Origin: Misgurnus anguillicaudatus | Taxonomy: Eukaryota; Chordata; Actinopteri; Cypriniformes; Cobitidae | Reading direction: 5' to 3' | Assembly: GCF_027580225.2 (NCBI RefSeq) | Contig: NC_073361.2 | Location: forward strand, 33,907,501-33,971,500 | DNA length: 64,000 nt | Shown: positions 37,391 through 47,780 of the stretch, one piece after another | Layout of the letters: each line of letters starts with the position of its first letter | Numbering within the stretch: the stretch's first letter is position 1 | Program-made: the position numbers and the translations under genes | Notes under the pieces: model-generated | Seen by the model: the letters and a program-made list of their open reading frames with translations, nothing else | What the model was told of the DNA's origin: nothing | The model's database searches: none

Positions 37391-37565
37391 GTTTAACCAC
37401 CAGCGTGCCGTAACTGGACACACCCACTCCATGATTAGAGCGAACGATACAGCGATACTTTCCCGAATCTCCCTTTGTAGTGTTGACAATATCAAATGTT
37501 GCTGTGTATCGTCTGGGGTTCACAGGTTTGGCGTCTTTCATATAAGCTTCACGTCCTCCAATACC
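37391..37565 (-). CDS. ptprm: ptprm exon: second half of Ig domain
   Basis: This 175-nt exon enters in phase 0 and leaves in phase 1. The acceptor is tttatctcag and the donor gtaagt. It begins GIGGREAYMKDAK, continues RRYTATFDIVNTTKGDSGKY and then RC, which supplies the second Ig cysteine in the classical D-x-G-x-Y-x-C motif. It ends GTLVVK. NTT is a glycosylation sequon conserved in the family. Its length of 175 nt is, to my knowledge, the same as in mammalian PTPRM. It is separated from the other Ig exon by a short 591-bp intron. Confidence 0.92.
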
Positions 37566-38156
37566 CTGAGATAAACACAAACGTCACTTAAAAATCAGCA
37601 ACAGATCAAACAAACAACCGAAAGACTTTAATCCACAATCAATCCTGCTTCAACAAACACTATCACACTACTGTTGCTTTGACGTCACAAGCACACAAAC
37701 ATACACATACATACAGTATATATACAACACATAAACACAACTTCACACAGGGAGAATGTTTGTTTCTCCAGTAAATCACTAAATGAAAATGTGTAATAAT
37801 GTTTTGTACTGAATACTGAAGATTATATCAGATTAATAAAGAGCATCATCTGGAATGAACTCTACCTAAAATAATTCAGTCAACAAACTTTGTATCATTT
37901 TAAATGTTACTGACAGAAAACCGCTTAATCTTTATAACATCTTACATTCAGTCTGTTCCTGACATAAACTCATATGACTGAAATACAATACAGAGTCAAA
38001 TAAAAGAGTCACATGATCTACTGTTGAACTCGTTCATCTTTATTTCTGATGAAGTCTCGTGGTTTATGGTCACTCAGAGGTCAACATGAGATTTTATTAC
38101 ACACACTGTGTACAGTATGTTATTGTGAATCTAAATGAAATGATGAGAGATCTTAC
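37566..38156 (-). other. ptprm intron of 0.6 kb between the Ig exons
   Basis: Short intron with no recognisable transposon. Weak AC-rich words lie near 37690-37745. Confidence 0.7.
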
Positions 38157-38278
38157 CTGTAACCAGCGTTTGTAGCCGGCGTGATCTCCGGGTTGCCCAT
38201 TAATGGTGCACTGAAACACAGCCGTCTGTCTGGCGTTCACCTCCACACCCTTAATGTGTAGAAAATGAGGCGTATTCA
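38157..38278 (-). CDS. ptprm: ptprm exon: first half of Ig domain
   Basis: This 122-nt exon enters in phase 1 (split Met codon A|TG) and leaves in phase 0. The acceptor is tttcacag and the donor CAG|gtaaga. It begins NTPHFLHIKGVEVNA, where the family has TPHFLRIQNVEVNA. It contains FQC, the first Ig disulphide cysteine, and ends RWLQ, matching LWLQ at the same splice junction in relatives. The Ig domain is needed with MAM for homophilic binding in this family. A (TG)n tract of about 26 repeats on the coding strand lies a few bases upstream of the acceptor. Confidence 0.9.
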
Positions 38279-38283
38279 CTGTG

Positions 38284-38284
<1 letters not shown>

Positions 38285-38336
<52 letters not shown>
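38285..38336. repeat. (AC)n microsatellite beside the Ig exon acceptor
   Basis: About 26 AC units. In the pre-mRNA this is a (UG)n run ending about 6 bases upstream of the 3' splice site of the 38278-38157 exon. Confidence 0.97.
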
Positions 38337-38340
<4 letters not shown>

Positions 38341-38488
38341 ATATCGTATATATCAATATATATTTGATTCACTTTTCTCCTACATATGGTATAAGCTGTA
38401 ATGCTGTGGTTTAATATTTTTTGTGTATTATTCATGGTTTTAGTCTGTGTAAGTATAGTTACATTTTATGACAACTAGTGACCTAAAC

Positions 38489-38772
38489 CAGTGGTTCCCA
38501 AACTTTTTCAGCGTGCGTCCCCCCTTGTGTACGGTGCATTCCTTCACGGCCCCCCAAAGTAAATTTGTGACAAAAACTTTTCTAAAACTCAACATTTTAA
38601 TAAAAAAAACATTAAATTATACAAAAAAGTAGTGCTTTTGGTTAGTAGCCTTATTTTTTAGGTTTCATTAAACAGAATTCATGATAAATTCATGTATTTC
38701 ATAAAATGTCATAAAACTGGGGCCCCCCTGGCACCATCTTGCGGCCCCCGGGCCCCAGTTTAAAAACCACTG
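38489..38772. mobile_element. hAT-like short element with perfect target duplication
   Basis: The left end is CAGTGGTTCCCAAACT and the reverse complement of the right end is CAGTGGTTTTTAAACT. It is flanked by identical 8-bp repeats ACCTAAAC (38481-38488 and 38773-38780). 284 bp, non-coding. CAGTGGTTCCCAAAC-type ends are classic for short hAT derivatives in vertebrates. Confidence 0.9.
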
Positions 38773-38835
38773 ACCTAAACTAACATAATTTGGCTGAATA
38801 ATGGATCTGAATGGTTATCATTTTTAAACAGTATA

Positions 38836-38900
38836 TGTTCCTGGTAGAGCATTGTGTTAGCAGCATAAAGGTCATGGGTTCACTTCCCAGAAAAGTAAAT
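38836..38900 (+). repeat. SINE head fragment
   Basis: TGGTAGAGCATTGTGTTAGC and GGTCATGGGTTC match the tRNA-like head of the SINE at 28657. The B box is decayed and the tail is absent. Confidence 0.55.
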
Positions 38901-39295
38901 AGACTTTATGCCAAATATATAAATGTCACTTTACAGCTTATAAAATACTGTACATATCATAGTATTTACACAGTGTTCATAGGCACTTCAAAACCCCATT
39001 GATACATTTAAAACATGGGATATTCTAGTACTTTGTACATATTTCTATAGATTTGTATTTCACTTTATTGAATAGAAGGACTGATATGAATGTATGACTG
39101 ACTGAAACATCTGATGAAGAGATTTAATCATAAGATGGATCAACATGCTGTCATTCAGCTGTTCAGCACAACACTTTCCAATCAGGATATTGCAGGAACG
39201 GGTCGGGTCAGGACAATGTGACTGTATAATAACTTTAGCTGAAGTTCAAGGAGAAGTGTGAGGAAAGGTCATGTGAACAGACTATAGTCAGCAAT

Positions 39296-39296
<1 letters not shown>

Positions 39297-39337
<41 letters not shown>
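39297..39337. repeat. (AC)n microsatellite
   Basis: About 20 AC units in intron. Confidence 0.97.
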
Positions 39338-39339
<2 letters not shown>

Positions 39340-39664
39340 GAAACTCTTCACTGGCCTTCACGACTGATAACTGATATATTGACTTCCAGATGTGGAGGAA
39401 AAGATTTATCAAGGTGTGGAATCAACATTGCTTTTTTATTTAATGTCTTAATTTTCTTCGACATCTAAAGGTTTGCTGGAAATCCATTAACTACTGCAGA
39501 TTAAAGTTGTTTATCTCTCCACTAGAAATGCATTTCCAGCTAGTTTCATGTATTGGGCAAACACATTATATAACGACACAATGACAATGTTTAGCAAAGC
39601 TAACACACAGGTATACACAAGTGTGTGTTCAGTGTTTAACTGTGGGATTATGAAAGGTAAAGGA

Positions 39665-39900
39665 CCCATAGACTTTTTTATAGACTGTATAAAACATGGA
39701 CATAGTTTAACCCATAGGTTTCTGAAGGGCATTTCTGAAGCCCACAGTGGGAGGAGCCGTCCAAAAATAGGCAAAGAGGAGGAACCTGGGTGGAGCTTAG
39801 GTGCCTGGTTGCTGAAACCACACCCACCTAGCGCACGGGTAGTGACAGCAGCGGCAATCCACCTGTCACTTAAGTGGCCACGCCCTTAATTATGCAAAAC
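39665..39900. repeat. Interspersed repeat
   Basis: ATAGACTGTATAAAACATGG followed by CCCATAGGTTTCTGAAG and AAGTGGCCACGCCC are phrases I know as repetitive across teleost genomes. Ends and class are not defined here. Confidence 0.5.
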
Positions 39901-39912
39901 TTTAAGGCTTAA

Positions 39913-40270
39913 CTCTTTCCCCACCATTGATGAGCTATCTCGTCAATTAAGAAACAACACTTCCCTGCCAATGACAAGTTTTTACGGTAATCCATATTTC
40001 CACTATTATTCACTACGTGGGACTCTTACACAACTTATAAAACACTGAAGCATCCACTGATCCAAAAACAGTTAAATGTGTATGTTTTGATCTTTGTTCA
40101 GAATCCGATCTCTAACAAAAGTCCTATACAAAACTGCAATTATATCAGCTTTTTGCTCAAAATTTTGTATTTTAAAGAAACCTACACAAAGGGTCTGTTC
40201 TTTCATTTTTATATATTGTATATAAAACCATTATTATTATTCCAATCTGTATTTTTTGGGCATTTTAACA
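39913..40270 (+). mobile_element. Second copy of the CTCTTTCCCCACC family, truncated
   Basis: It is preceded by TTAA (39909-39912) and begins CTCTTTCCCCACCATTGATG, matching the end of the element at 3736-3936. It shares the internal GGTCTGTTCTTTCATTT block. No matching right end is seen. Confidence 0.6.
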
Positions 40271-40526
40271 TGAGGGTCTATGGGCATTAGTGGCCCGTTG
40301 ATGAATTGCAGTTTAAGTCACTTCCGTGTTGTCTTCACGAGAAAGACTGTAAGGTTGCCCTTGGTTGGACCCTATTGTTTAATCTACTTTTAAAGGAAAC
40401 AAGCAGGATGTCCATCTGTGGTCCATTCTGTTTATCAATGTGTCTGGAGCAGATAGTGAAGATGTTTTTACACAATTTCAGATTTGGTTGTGTTGCTGAT
40501 GCTGAGTGTATTTAAATGAGACTTAC

Positions 40527-40605
40527 TGCACTGATGCCCCTGTCGTGAGATTCCTTGAATGGCTAAAAAACCACGTTCTCCTGATGTCACAACTTCAAAC
40601 ACCAA
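40527..40605 (-). CDS. ptprm: ptprm exon: C-terminal end of MAM domain
   Basis: This 79-nt exon enters in phase 0 and leaves in phase 1. It is bounded by a ctctctctctag acceptor and a gtaagt donor. It starts LVFEVVTSGERGFLAIQGI and ends GHQC plus one base of a split codon. The VFEVVTSG...GFLAI...GH.C pattern is the closing strand of the MAM domain in PTPRM-type proteins, and the final Cys is the conserved disulphide partner. From memory the mammalian exon is about 82 nt, so this copy is one codon shorter at the MAM-Ig boundary. The segment between LAI and GH (QGISRQ) is unlike the usual acidic and aliphatic DEVKVL-type sequence. The whole polypyrimidine tract upstream is a GA/CT microsatellite. 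Confidence 0.87.
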
Positions 40606-40607
40606 CT

Positions 40608-40652
<45 letters not shown>
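40608..40652. repeat. (GA)n microsatellite forming the polypyrimidine tract of the MAM exon
   Basis: About 45 bases of GA with a few interruptions. On the coding strand it reads (CT)n directly up to the splice acceptor at 40605, and no other pyrimidine tract is available. Confidence 0.93.
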
Positions 40653-40656
<4 letters not shown>

Positions 40657-41172
40657 AAGAGCAAAAGAGAGAGTCAACAAATTAAACATTTTTTAAATAG
40701 TTCCTGTATGAAAGGCCAGTTGAGGGTTTAATCTTTACTACCGGGATTTGTATTATTTAGAGAACAGACACATGATGGTATCATTTATAATGATTTATAA
40801 TTGTTGAACAAAAGAAATCCTGTCTGAACTTTATTTCAGACACTTGATTGGGACTGCTTTAGTTTCAATGCATTAAAGGGGACATATCAAGAAAATCTGA
40901 CTCCATGTTTCAGTGCTATATTTGGGTCTCCAGTGCTTCTATCAACCTGGAAAATGTGATAAAGATCAACCCATTAACTTAGTTTTAGTAAACTATTCTT
41001 TGCAAGCATGTCAAAAAATAGCTTATTGAAATTTGGCTCCCCTTGTGATGTCAAAAGGGGATCTTATTATAATAATACTGCCCCTTAATCTGCATTTTCC
41101 CACCACAGCACTGGCATTTACTGCAGAGATCAGCTCATTTGCATTGCTCACACCTAAAAGTTTAACACCTTT

Positions 41173-41312
41173 TATACCACGGGTCTGTTGAATGCTGTAT
41201 TCTGATTGGCTGAGAAATGTTCCGGGGGTATGCATTAATTTTTGGTAACCACACACCTGCCAAATGTCTTAAAAATAGGCACCAGAGCAATGTTTGTGGT
41301 AACCGTGGTATA
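41173..41312. mobile_element. Nested short element with TATACCACGG ends
   Basis: It starts TATACCACGGGTCTGTTGAA and ends AACCGTGGTATA. A fragment of the same family is at about 9590-9683 (TATACCACGGGTCTGTTGAA, TTCTGATTGG). It is continuous with the following palindrome and may be part of one larger element. Confidence 0.65.
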
Positions 41313-41316
41313 ATAG

Positions 41317-41460
41317 GAATAATTGACTCCGGTCCTTTGAATTATTTGAAAATAATGCACACCTGTGGTGTAACGACACTCTGCTTCGCGTCGTTCCACA
41401 TTACACCTTGGGTGTGCATTATTTTCTTATAATTCAATGGACCCGAGTCAATTATTCCTT
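41317..41460. mobile_element. Nested palindromic element
   Basis: The left arm GGAATAATTGACTCCGGTCC continues to ATAATGCACACC. The right arm is its reverse complement, with GGTGTGCATTATTTTC and CGAGTCAATTATTCC. The centre has CTTCGCGTCG. About 144 bp. Confidence 0.75.
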
Positions 41461-43514
41461 ACATAATAAATGATCTGTGGGGGTATTTTGAGCTAAAACT
41501 TCACATACTGTATGTACTCTGGAGACACCAAAGATTTTTTTTTTTCTTGTGAAATGTCCCCATTAAATGAAACATCTAACTACTTAATCTGAGTCATTTT
41601 CTCTGTTTGTCAATCAAATCAGAGATATTAAACACACAGTTTTCTTTTACGTTTCCATAGCACGGTAACAAAGCAGAGGTGAGAGTTGACATCATTGTGA
41701 ATCATCTAAACTTTTTCTCCTTCCTCTAAAACAATCTGAATGTCTCACCTGTGATTGTGTTTGAGGTGCATTAAAAATACCCATGATAAAATGTCACAGT
41801 GAATCATAGAGGATGAGTCCATGAGCATCACCGTATTCAAATTGCACGGTTTTATCAATTTAAAAAGAAGTGACCCGAATAAACTCCGACGCAATTAGAG
41901 ACATCGCTCTCTCATTGTGAAGTAGAAGAAACGCTCAACAGGAGATGAGACAAAAACACAAACCCTGTCATTACAACATAAGAGACGAGAGGGATTTCTG
42001 TGTAGCAGGTGGTTTCATCATGACAAACTCTTAAGATCCCGAGCAATTACACAAACCTGCAATTAACCTAGCATTGCTAATTAACTACAGCGCTGAAGAT
42101 TAGAGACTGCATTGTTAATCTCTGGAAGTATGAAAAAGTCACAATCACATTTTTTCAGCAATTACGCTGCATGCTGAAGTTAGTGAGACGTGTCTGGCGA
42201 CAGATGGTGGGTTTCTCTCTGGACACTTTTGTCATTTGTTGTCCGCCGGTCTCTCGCGGGAGAAGCGCACGTTTGACGAGCGTGTCTGAGCATTGAGTGC
42301 TTTCTTTACCACAAACAGAGTTCATCTAAAATATGTTTATGTGGATGGTTTTTTTTGGCGGCATGTGACAGTAACTGCTCAAAGAAACAACTAACATGCT
42401 AAGGACTGCAGGTGATAAAATAATGAAAACATCCACAACTTGTGTGTAAACACCGTAGGGAAATAAAACCACATAATCTCACTGAAATTTAAAGAAAAAT
42501 TCAGCATTTAAATGTCCCCATAGACATCGGACATCACTTTATCTTTTAATGTTTAATTCTGTGCACACACAGTTCAATCATTTACAGCAATGAAAACCAC
42601 ATTTACTATTTGCCTGAAAAACAATGAACAAAGCATATAATTATTCCAAATAAATCCAAATGTTACAATAAAAATAAGACCGAAATATCACAATCCTCAC
42701 CTTCCAACTTTATAAACTCCAAAAAACTTTAACATTACTTTAGTCAAATGCACTAAACCATGAACATTGCTATGGATTTTGGTCTTGTTCTGTACACACA
42801 TGGAACGATCATTTCTCAACCGGGGGCCTCAAGATGACTTAAAATAAGACAAAAAAGTTTTACAATAAGCTAATACTAAAATCAAAATTATTTTAGTGTT
42901 TTATATACATCTGTCTTTTTATGCCAAACTCAAGTATGTTTTCTTTTAATAGAAATAAAGTGGGGGGGCCTTCAAATATTGTTGTATAAACATATAATAA
43001 GAACAGAGAAACAAAATGAAAATATGACAAATAAATACAACTTCAAGATACACTGTTTGTTTTTTTGATTAACATAGACAGCTGTCACACAGTGGTTTTA
43101 AAAACAGCAAGATGATTTAAGGAAAATGTTATTAAAATAATTGACCACTCAGCTGCATAAATGTAAAAAAAGTTTGATATTAATAAGAACATATGAATAA
43201 AAGGTGCGTCGAGTAATCTTCTTTTTGTTTTATTTTTTATGGATCGCTCTTTAAAAAGTTAAAAAAATGACTGACATACGGTAATGCACAATAGCCACAA
43301 GTTTAAAACTACTGTTTCTCTAAACTGTGTGTTTACGTGTGTGTTATTATACGTGTAAAAATAATAACACCTTCTATAACAAATTATGCAGGATAGCAAA
43401 ATAATCACGCTGTGTTCCTGGAGGGACTGCTATATGCTGTAGACTCATTGATGTGATTTAAGGGTATATTTACAGTATATTGTATTTCATACTTGACATA
43501 CATAATTGAACATA

Positions 43515-43927
43515 TATAGACCCCTTCACGGTTCACGTCACAGGCTGTTCCCACTGCGCATGTCGGGGTCAGAAAAGTCATTACAGCTGATTGAGTTGCG
43601 TATTATTCGGTATCGTCAAAAATGCCTACTTACGTCGTGGGCTGTGAAAATCGCACGAGGTCTTCCGTTAAGTTTTCGCGATTCATGCAGAATCTCAAAA
43701 ACAAAAAAATACAACATCTGCGTCTGCAAGCAATTAACGTGCAGACTGGGACAATGCAAAGATCAAAGAGGCTTGTGTTTGTAGTGCTCACTTCATTTGA
43801 GGTAAGTCATCATTTTTCAGCACTGTTAGATTAAATTATAAAGCCTAAATGGTATGAAGAGTTCGACCCCGTGCTGCGCGCGCACCCGATAATCATTCAA
43901 TGTTTACAAACCTTGAAGGGGTCTATA
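43515..43927 (+). mobile_element. Inverted-repeat remnant with a THAP-like first exon
   Basis: The left end is TATAGACCCCTTCACGGTT and the reverse complement of the right end is TATAGACCCCTTCAAGGTT. Inside, an open frame at 43622 starts MPTYVVGCENRTRSSVKFSR, similar to the start of THAP zinc-finger domains of P-element-type transposases (M-P-x-Y/C ... G-C-x-N-R ... F-x-R-F). It is followed by a consensus gtaagt donor at 43802. The first zinc-binding cysteine is missing and the rest of the domain is unrecognisable, so this is a dead fragment. The THAP reading is inference. Confidence 0.5.
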
Positions 43928-44231
43928 TGTCACGGCTAGTCCGTGTCATGTTTTGTTTTTGTCTCCGATTACGTCACCTGGACAATTCACGGACTGATTC
44001 CTCATCACACCTGTTCCTTGTTTAGTGTTTGTGTATTTATACTGCTGTCTGTTTCACACCTGTCGCCGGATGAATGTCATTACTACCCTGTCTGTTCCCT
44101 GTGTCACATTTTGGATGTTCCTGTGTTTGCTTACCTGTACTCCTCGTGTTTTGTACCAGTTTTATTATTAAATGTTATTTATTTTTCCGAACTCTGCGTT
44201 TGTGTCCTCACTCCACTCCCGTGTCGTGACA
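43928..44231. mobile_element. LTR-like TGTCACG...CGTGACA unit
   Basis: 304 bp starting TGTCACGG and ending CGTGACA, with a poly-A-signal-like ATTAAATGTTATTT near the end. The TG...CA borders and short inverted ends fit a solo LTR, but the 5-base flanks (CTATA and ATATA) are not a clean duplication. It abuts the preceding element exactly. Confidence 0.45.
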
Positions 44232-44825
44232 ATATATTTATAGAAGTTGGAATTTTATTTTTATTCAATAAAAAATTTACATTTAAAAATAAATAGAAAT
44301 TTTATTTTATAGATTTATATTTATAAGGAATTTTATGAGAAATATCTCAATAAAGTGAGAACTGATACATAAGAAAACAAACACTACAGGTTTGAGAATC
44401 AAAGGAACCACTCATGAGTTTTATCATAGAGGAATTAAATGTTCATCTACTCAAGATTTCCTGTAGAAATGGCCACCCATCTTGTGCACAAAGAGTTTTT
44501 ATCTGCTGAACTTTATTTGTTAAATGTTAAAGAAACAAACCAAAATCATCAGTAAAGCCAAGAGGGGGGCATTTTATTATAAAATAATTAAAGTTCCTCT
44601 TTTAATGAAGGTGGAGACCCCACTAAGATCAGGAGGAAACTTGACAGTGTTAAGTCGTGAGTAAAAGAAAAGAAATAAAAACGCTCAACAACCAGATCTG
44701 TTGAAACCTCAGACACAGTTGCTGTCAAACACACACACACACACATACATACATACAGGAGAACTGAATCCATTAGAAATGTCAGGTTACATGTGAGTCT
44801 GATAAAAGACGAATGATTTTCTTAC

Positions 44826-45100
44826 CTGATAGAAATTGGGCCAGAAGGTGCTGATGGCCAGTTCCACTTTATGCCATTTGTGTAACACCGGTTCAGATGA
44901 GTTCCACACGGGGATGCCCAGTGGACTGTTATTCTCTTTAATGTAGATGAAGAGCTGTCCTGGACTCGAACCCTCTCGACTCGCTCCATAATACTGAAAT
45001 ATGACGCAGTGGGTGTCGTTTTCCTTAAACTGTGGCACATAGAGTTGAGCTTTCTGTCCAGAAGACCTCACAGATGTGTTCACCATCATAAACACTGAAC
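44826..45100 (-). CDS. ptprm: ptprm exon: core of MAM domain
   Basis: This 275-nt exon enters in phase 1 and leaves in phase 0. The acceptor is a pyrimidine-rich stretch ending ttcctcag, and the donor is CAG|gtaag. It encodes about 91 residues of the MAM domain, with the family-typical motifs KENDTHC (a conserved MAM cysteine) and [13 protein letters not shown] at its end. N-glycosylation sequons are visible at NTS, NDT, NNS and NSS. In this family the MAM domain, with the Ig domain, drives homophilic trans-adhesion. By homology it corresponds to the third exon of vertebrate PTPRM. The frame is open throughout. It is the most 5' exon I could find; the preceding MAM exon (the region with CGYSQ and NWEQ in the family) was not found between 45101 and 64000. 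Confidence 0.93.
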
Positions 45101-47516
45101 CTGAGGAAAAACAAATAACATCATTTGAAACCCTTAATGACAAAATGAATTAAAATGAGCAATTTTTTAAAAAAATGTCAGTTTGCAAGAAAGGTGTTTA
45201 AAAAAACAAAATCACCTCATCCATACATTAAAAATCACTGTAAAACTAATAGATTTAACACACACAAAGTCAAAAACAATATCTATAAAAATATATATCT
45301 TGAACTTTTTTCTTTCTTTTATTGTTTGATTGACAGTGAGACGGACAGGTTTAAGATCTACTGTAATATAATCTTACACATCAGATCCCCAACAGTTAAT
45401 CAAACATTTACTTAAGACATAACAGATTATATCTGCGTGAATTCTTGTCAAAATAAATATTTTTAAAACTGTAATTCTGTGTATGTGTGTATATATCAGG
45501 GTCACACAATTGCGCATCTGCATCGTATCTGTCAGTCGGGGCAATGAAGATTGTTTTCATGTCTTATCGTTCTTAATAACTATTTAAACATCAAACAAAT
45601 ACTGCACTTTTTTCTCATTCCTGCATGTTTTAAAACCCAAACCAAAATATCAGACATGCATGTGGATGGAAACGCATCTTTGTTTTAGATTAAGCATTTA
45701 GGACGATACAAACATACAAATAAAGATTATTTCAGATGTTTTATGACAATTTAGAGCACTGGGATCACTAGATGAGGGCTTAGTGTACTTATTTCAACCT
45801 AAATGTACACTTTTCTTTGCCTCTAGCTCAAAATTACACTTTATTCATTCACACCCATTTTACCAACACAGGTCACAAATTATTTTTTTGCTTGTCATTT
45901 TTTTGGACGGAATGCATCAGACAGACAATTAAAACCATAATGTTTTAACTCACACAGCTAGTACACTCAATTCCATTAACACAAATACATAATAACACAC
46001 GTGTTACAGTGAACATCAGCTGTCTCACATCATGTTTCATTATAAACAGTGTGGGTTTGTGTTCACTAGAGTCGTGTGTATACAGGAAGTGACATCAGCA
46101 GCTGTTTATTCAGCAATGTTGACCGCTGGTATCGCTCAATGCTGACAGATCAAGGTCTCTGATGGCAAACAACACATCCTCACAGACAGAAAACTGTGAA
46201 CTCATGTAGGACAATATCTGAAAACGAATGTAGTTGTAAATGAAATGCATCTGGATTGTAGGGCTTTAGGTTTTTATTGGAGTGAAATCAGATAAATTCA
46301 GTCCTGTGCCACGTCTCACGAGCTCTCAATGTCTCAGTGTATGAAGTGTTTGCTGGACTAACACAGCTGTGGAAAAACTCTGGCTATGAGAGGAAGTTAA
46401 AATGGTTGATGAGTAACTTATAACATTAAAAGCAGCTCTCTCGTATGAAAGCAACTGTTGACTTTGCGGCGGTGTGTTTGCATTGCTATAAAAGAGACAG
46501 AGTCTGAGCTCATAGTAATGTTATTTCACTCGAATCGCACAGCACACATTAAATATTCACAAAAACTCTGTACATATTCATAGCTTAATATACATTAATA
46601 ATGTCATAATATTTGATTTAATAAAGGTTTTATCATCTCATTTGACATGTTTGATTGATTTGTAGATTATGAAATCACGCGCTGATACAGATGAAGAGAT
46701 GACAGTCAGATGTTTGTGATCAGACACAGACGGTGATGGAGCTCCATCTGTCAAATCCACTACTACAATCAGCTCAATAATAAAAATGCTGACAACAACA
46801 TATTACACATTACCGCTGTATGACCCCATACATGTGATTGTACAGTACAGTACACTACATACTGCATACTACTGACAAGAAATAAGAAGAGAAACAAGGG
46901 ATTAACACAGTGGGCGGATGGTGACTTCTCTTCTAAAGGGGCGCACAGTCACCGGAGTGTCATGTGTGTTGCTCGTCATATCAAAATATGTGTTCGTTGC
47001 ATCATGTGAACCATGTGCACCATGCATCTTGTCAAAATAAGTGTCTGCTGCATACACGTCAAAAACATTAACTTAACAGTAAACTCTGATTACACATGAG
47101 ATACATGACATACACGAGAATTACTTTTATCATAAACCCCTTAGACGAGTGTGCAGCAGATACTTGTTTTCAAAAACAGAAAATCTTGGGATGCATGGGG
47201 TTAAAAACAGATTCAATCAGTGCTGTGATTCACAAAGCACTCTGAAAACTGAACAGATCGATAACACGATCACACCTGTGAGGACCAAATCAAAGCAGAA
47301 GACATCCATGCAAAAGTCCTTCATTCTGTCTGCTGTACGGACTTAAAAGCCATTAAGACACTTCTGTCTTTTCATTTCAACCTTTTAAAGCTCTAAATCA
47401 CCAAGTTATGCTGTCTGAAACCCTTCAGAAATAAAGTCTGGTGCCTTCATGTCCAGTCAGAAACATCACACATGAACAGCACAACAGTACACACACAAAC
47501 ATCACATCAAAATCAT

Positions 47517-47780
47517 TGGTAAATGGACTGCATTTATATAGTGCTTTCATAGACCAATGGCCATCCAAAGCGCTTTACAATTAGCCTCACATTCACCCAT
47601 ACATTCAACTCATTCATACACCGATGGCGGTGTCAGCCATGCAAGGTGCCATACAGCTCATCAGGAGCAGCTGGGGTTACGTGTCTTGCTCAAGGACACC
47701 TCGACAATTGGTCAAGCGGAGCCGGGGATTGAACCACCAACCTTCCGACTTGTACATGAACCACTGAGCAACTGCTATCC
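47517..47780 (-). repeat. tRNA-derived SINE, copy 1
   Basis: On the minus strand it has an A-box-like TTGCTCAGTGGTTCA and a B box GGTTCAATCCC. The body contains GCCTTGCATGGCTGAC-type sequence in related form, and the tail is GCACTATATAAATGCAGTCC. A second copy is at 54793-55042. Open frames on the plus strand are artefacts. Confidence 0.75.

Larger units (their letters stand above)
38279..40526 (-). other. ptprm intron of 2.2 kb
   Basis: It contains the (AC)n tract beside the Ig acceptor (38285-38336), an hAT-like element (38489-38772), a SINE head (38836-38900), a second (AC)n (39297-39337), an interspersed repeat (39665-39900) and part of a TTAA-type family (39913-~40270). Nothing recognisable is seen in 38940-39290 or 39345-39660. 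Confidence 0.6.
40877..41562 (+). mobile_element. TTAA-flanked element carrying nested insertions
   Basis: Both sides carry TTAA (40873-40876 and 41563-41566), with ends AGGGGACATATC and GAAATGTCCCCA. The first 280 bases and last 100 bases match the copy at 18074-18511. The middle (about 41173-41461) is foreign: TATACCACGG ... CCGTGGTATA at 41173-41312, and a palindrome at 41317-41460. Confidence 0.8.
40606..44825 (-). other. ptprm intron of 4.2 kb
   Basis: It contains the GA tract at the MAM exon acceptor (40608-40652), a nested transposon (40877-41562), a THAP-type remnant (43515-43927), an LTR-like unit (43928-44231) and a short (AC)n at 44729-44746. At 42810-42980, GGGGGCCTCAAG and GGGGGGGCCTTCAA may mark a decayed element. 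Nothing recognisable is seen in 41570-42800 or 42990-43500. Confidence 0.55.
429..45100 (-). other. ptprm: Partial ptprm-like gene (receptor tyrosine phosphatase mu), ten internal exons
   Basis: Ten minus-strand exons encode, in order, most of a MAM domain, one Ig domain and four fibronectin type III repeats. This is the ectodomain layout of type IIB receptor tyrosine phosphatases (PTPRM, PTPRK, PTPRT, PTPRU). Of the four, PTPRM fits best: the last exon has YPIPIHFQNAS and YYFAAEFPA, and the FN3-1 exon has [20 protein letters not shown], both very close to PTPRM as I know it. In this family the ectodomain mediates homophilic cell-cell adhesion at the plasma membrane, and the cytoplasmic phosphatase domains act on junctional proteins. 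Exon lengths (275, 79, 122, 175, 294, 309, 110, 202, 103, 274) join in frame into 1943 bases. The signal peptide, N-terminal MAM exon, transmembrane segment and phosphatase domains are not in the window. Teleosts can carry two ptprm paralogues, and I cannot tell which this is. The gene looks intact apart from one odd splice donor near 9316. Confidence 0.93.
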
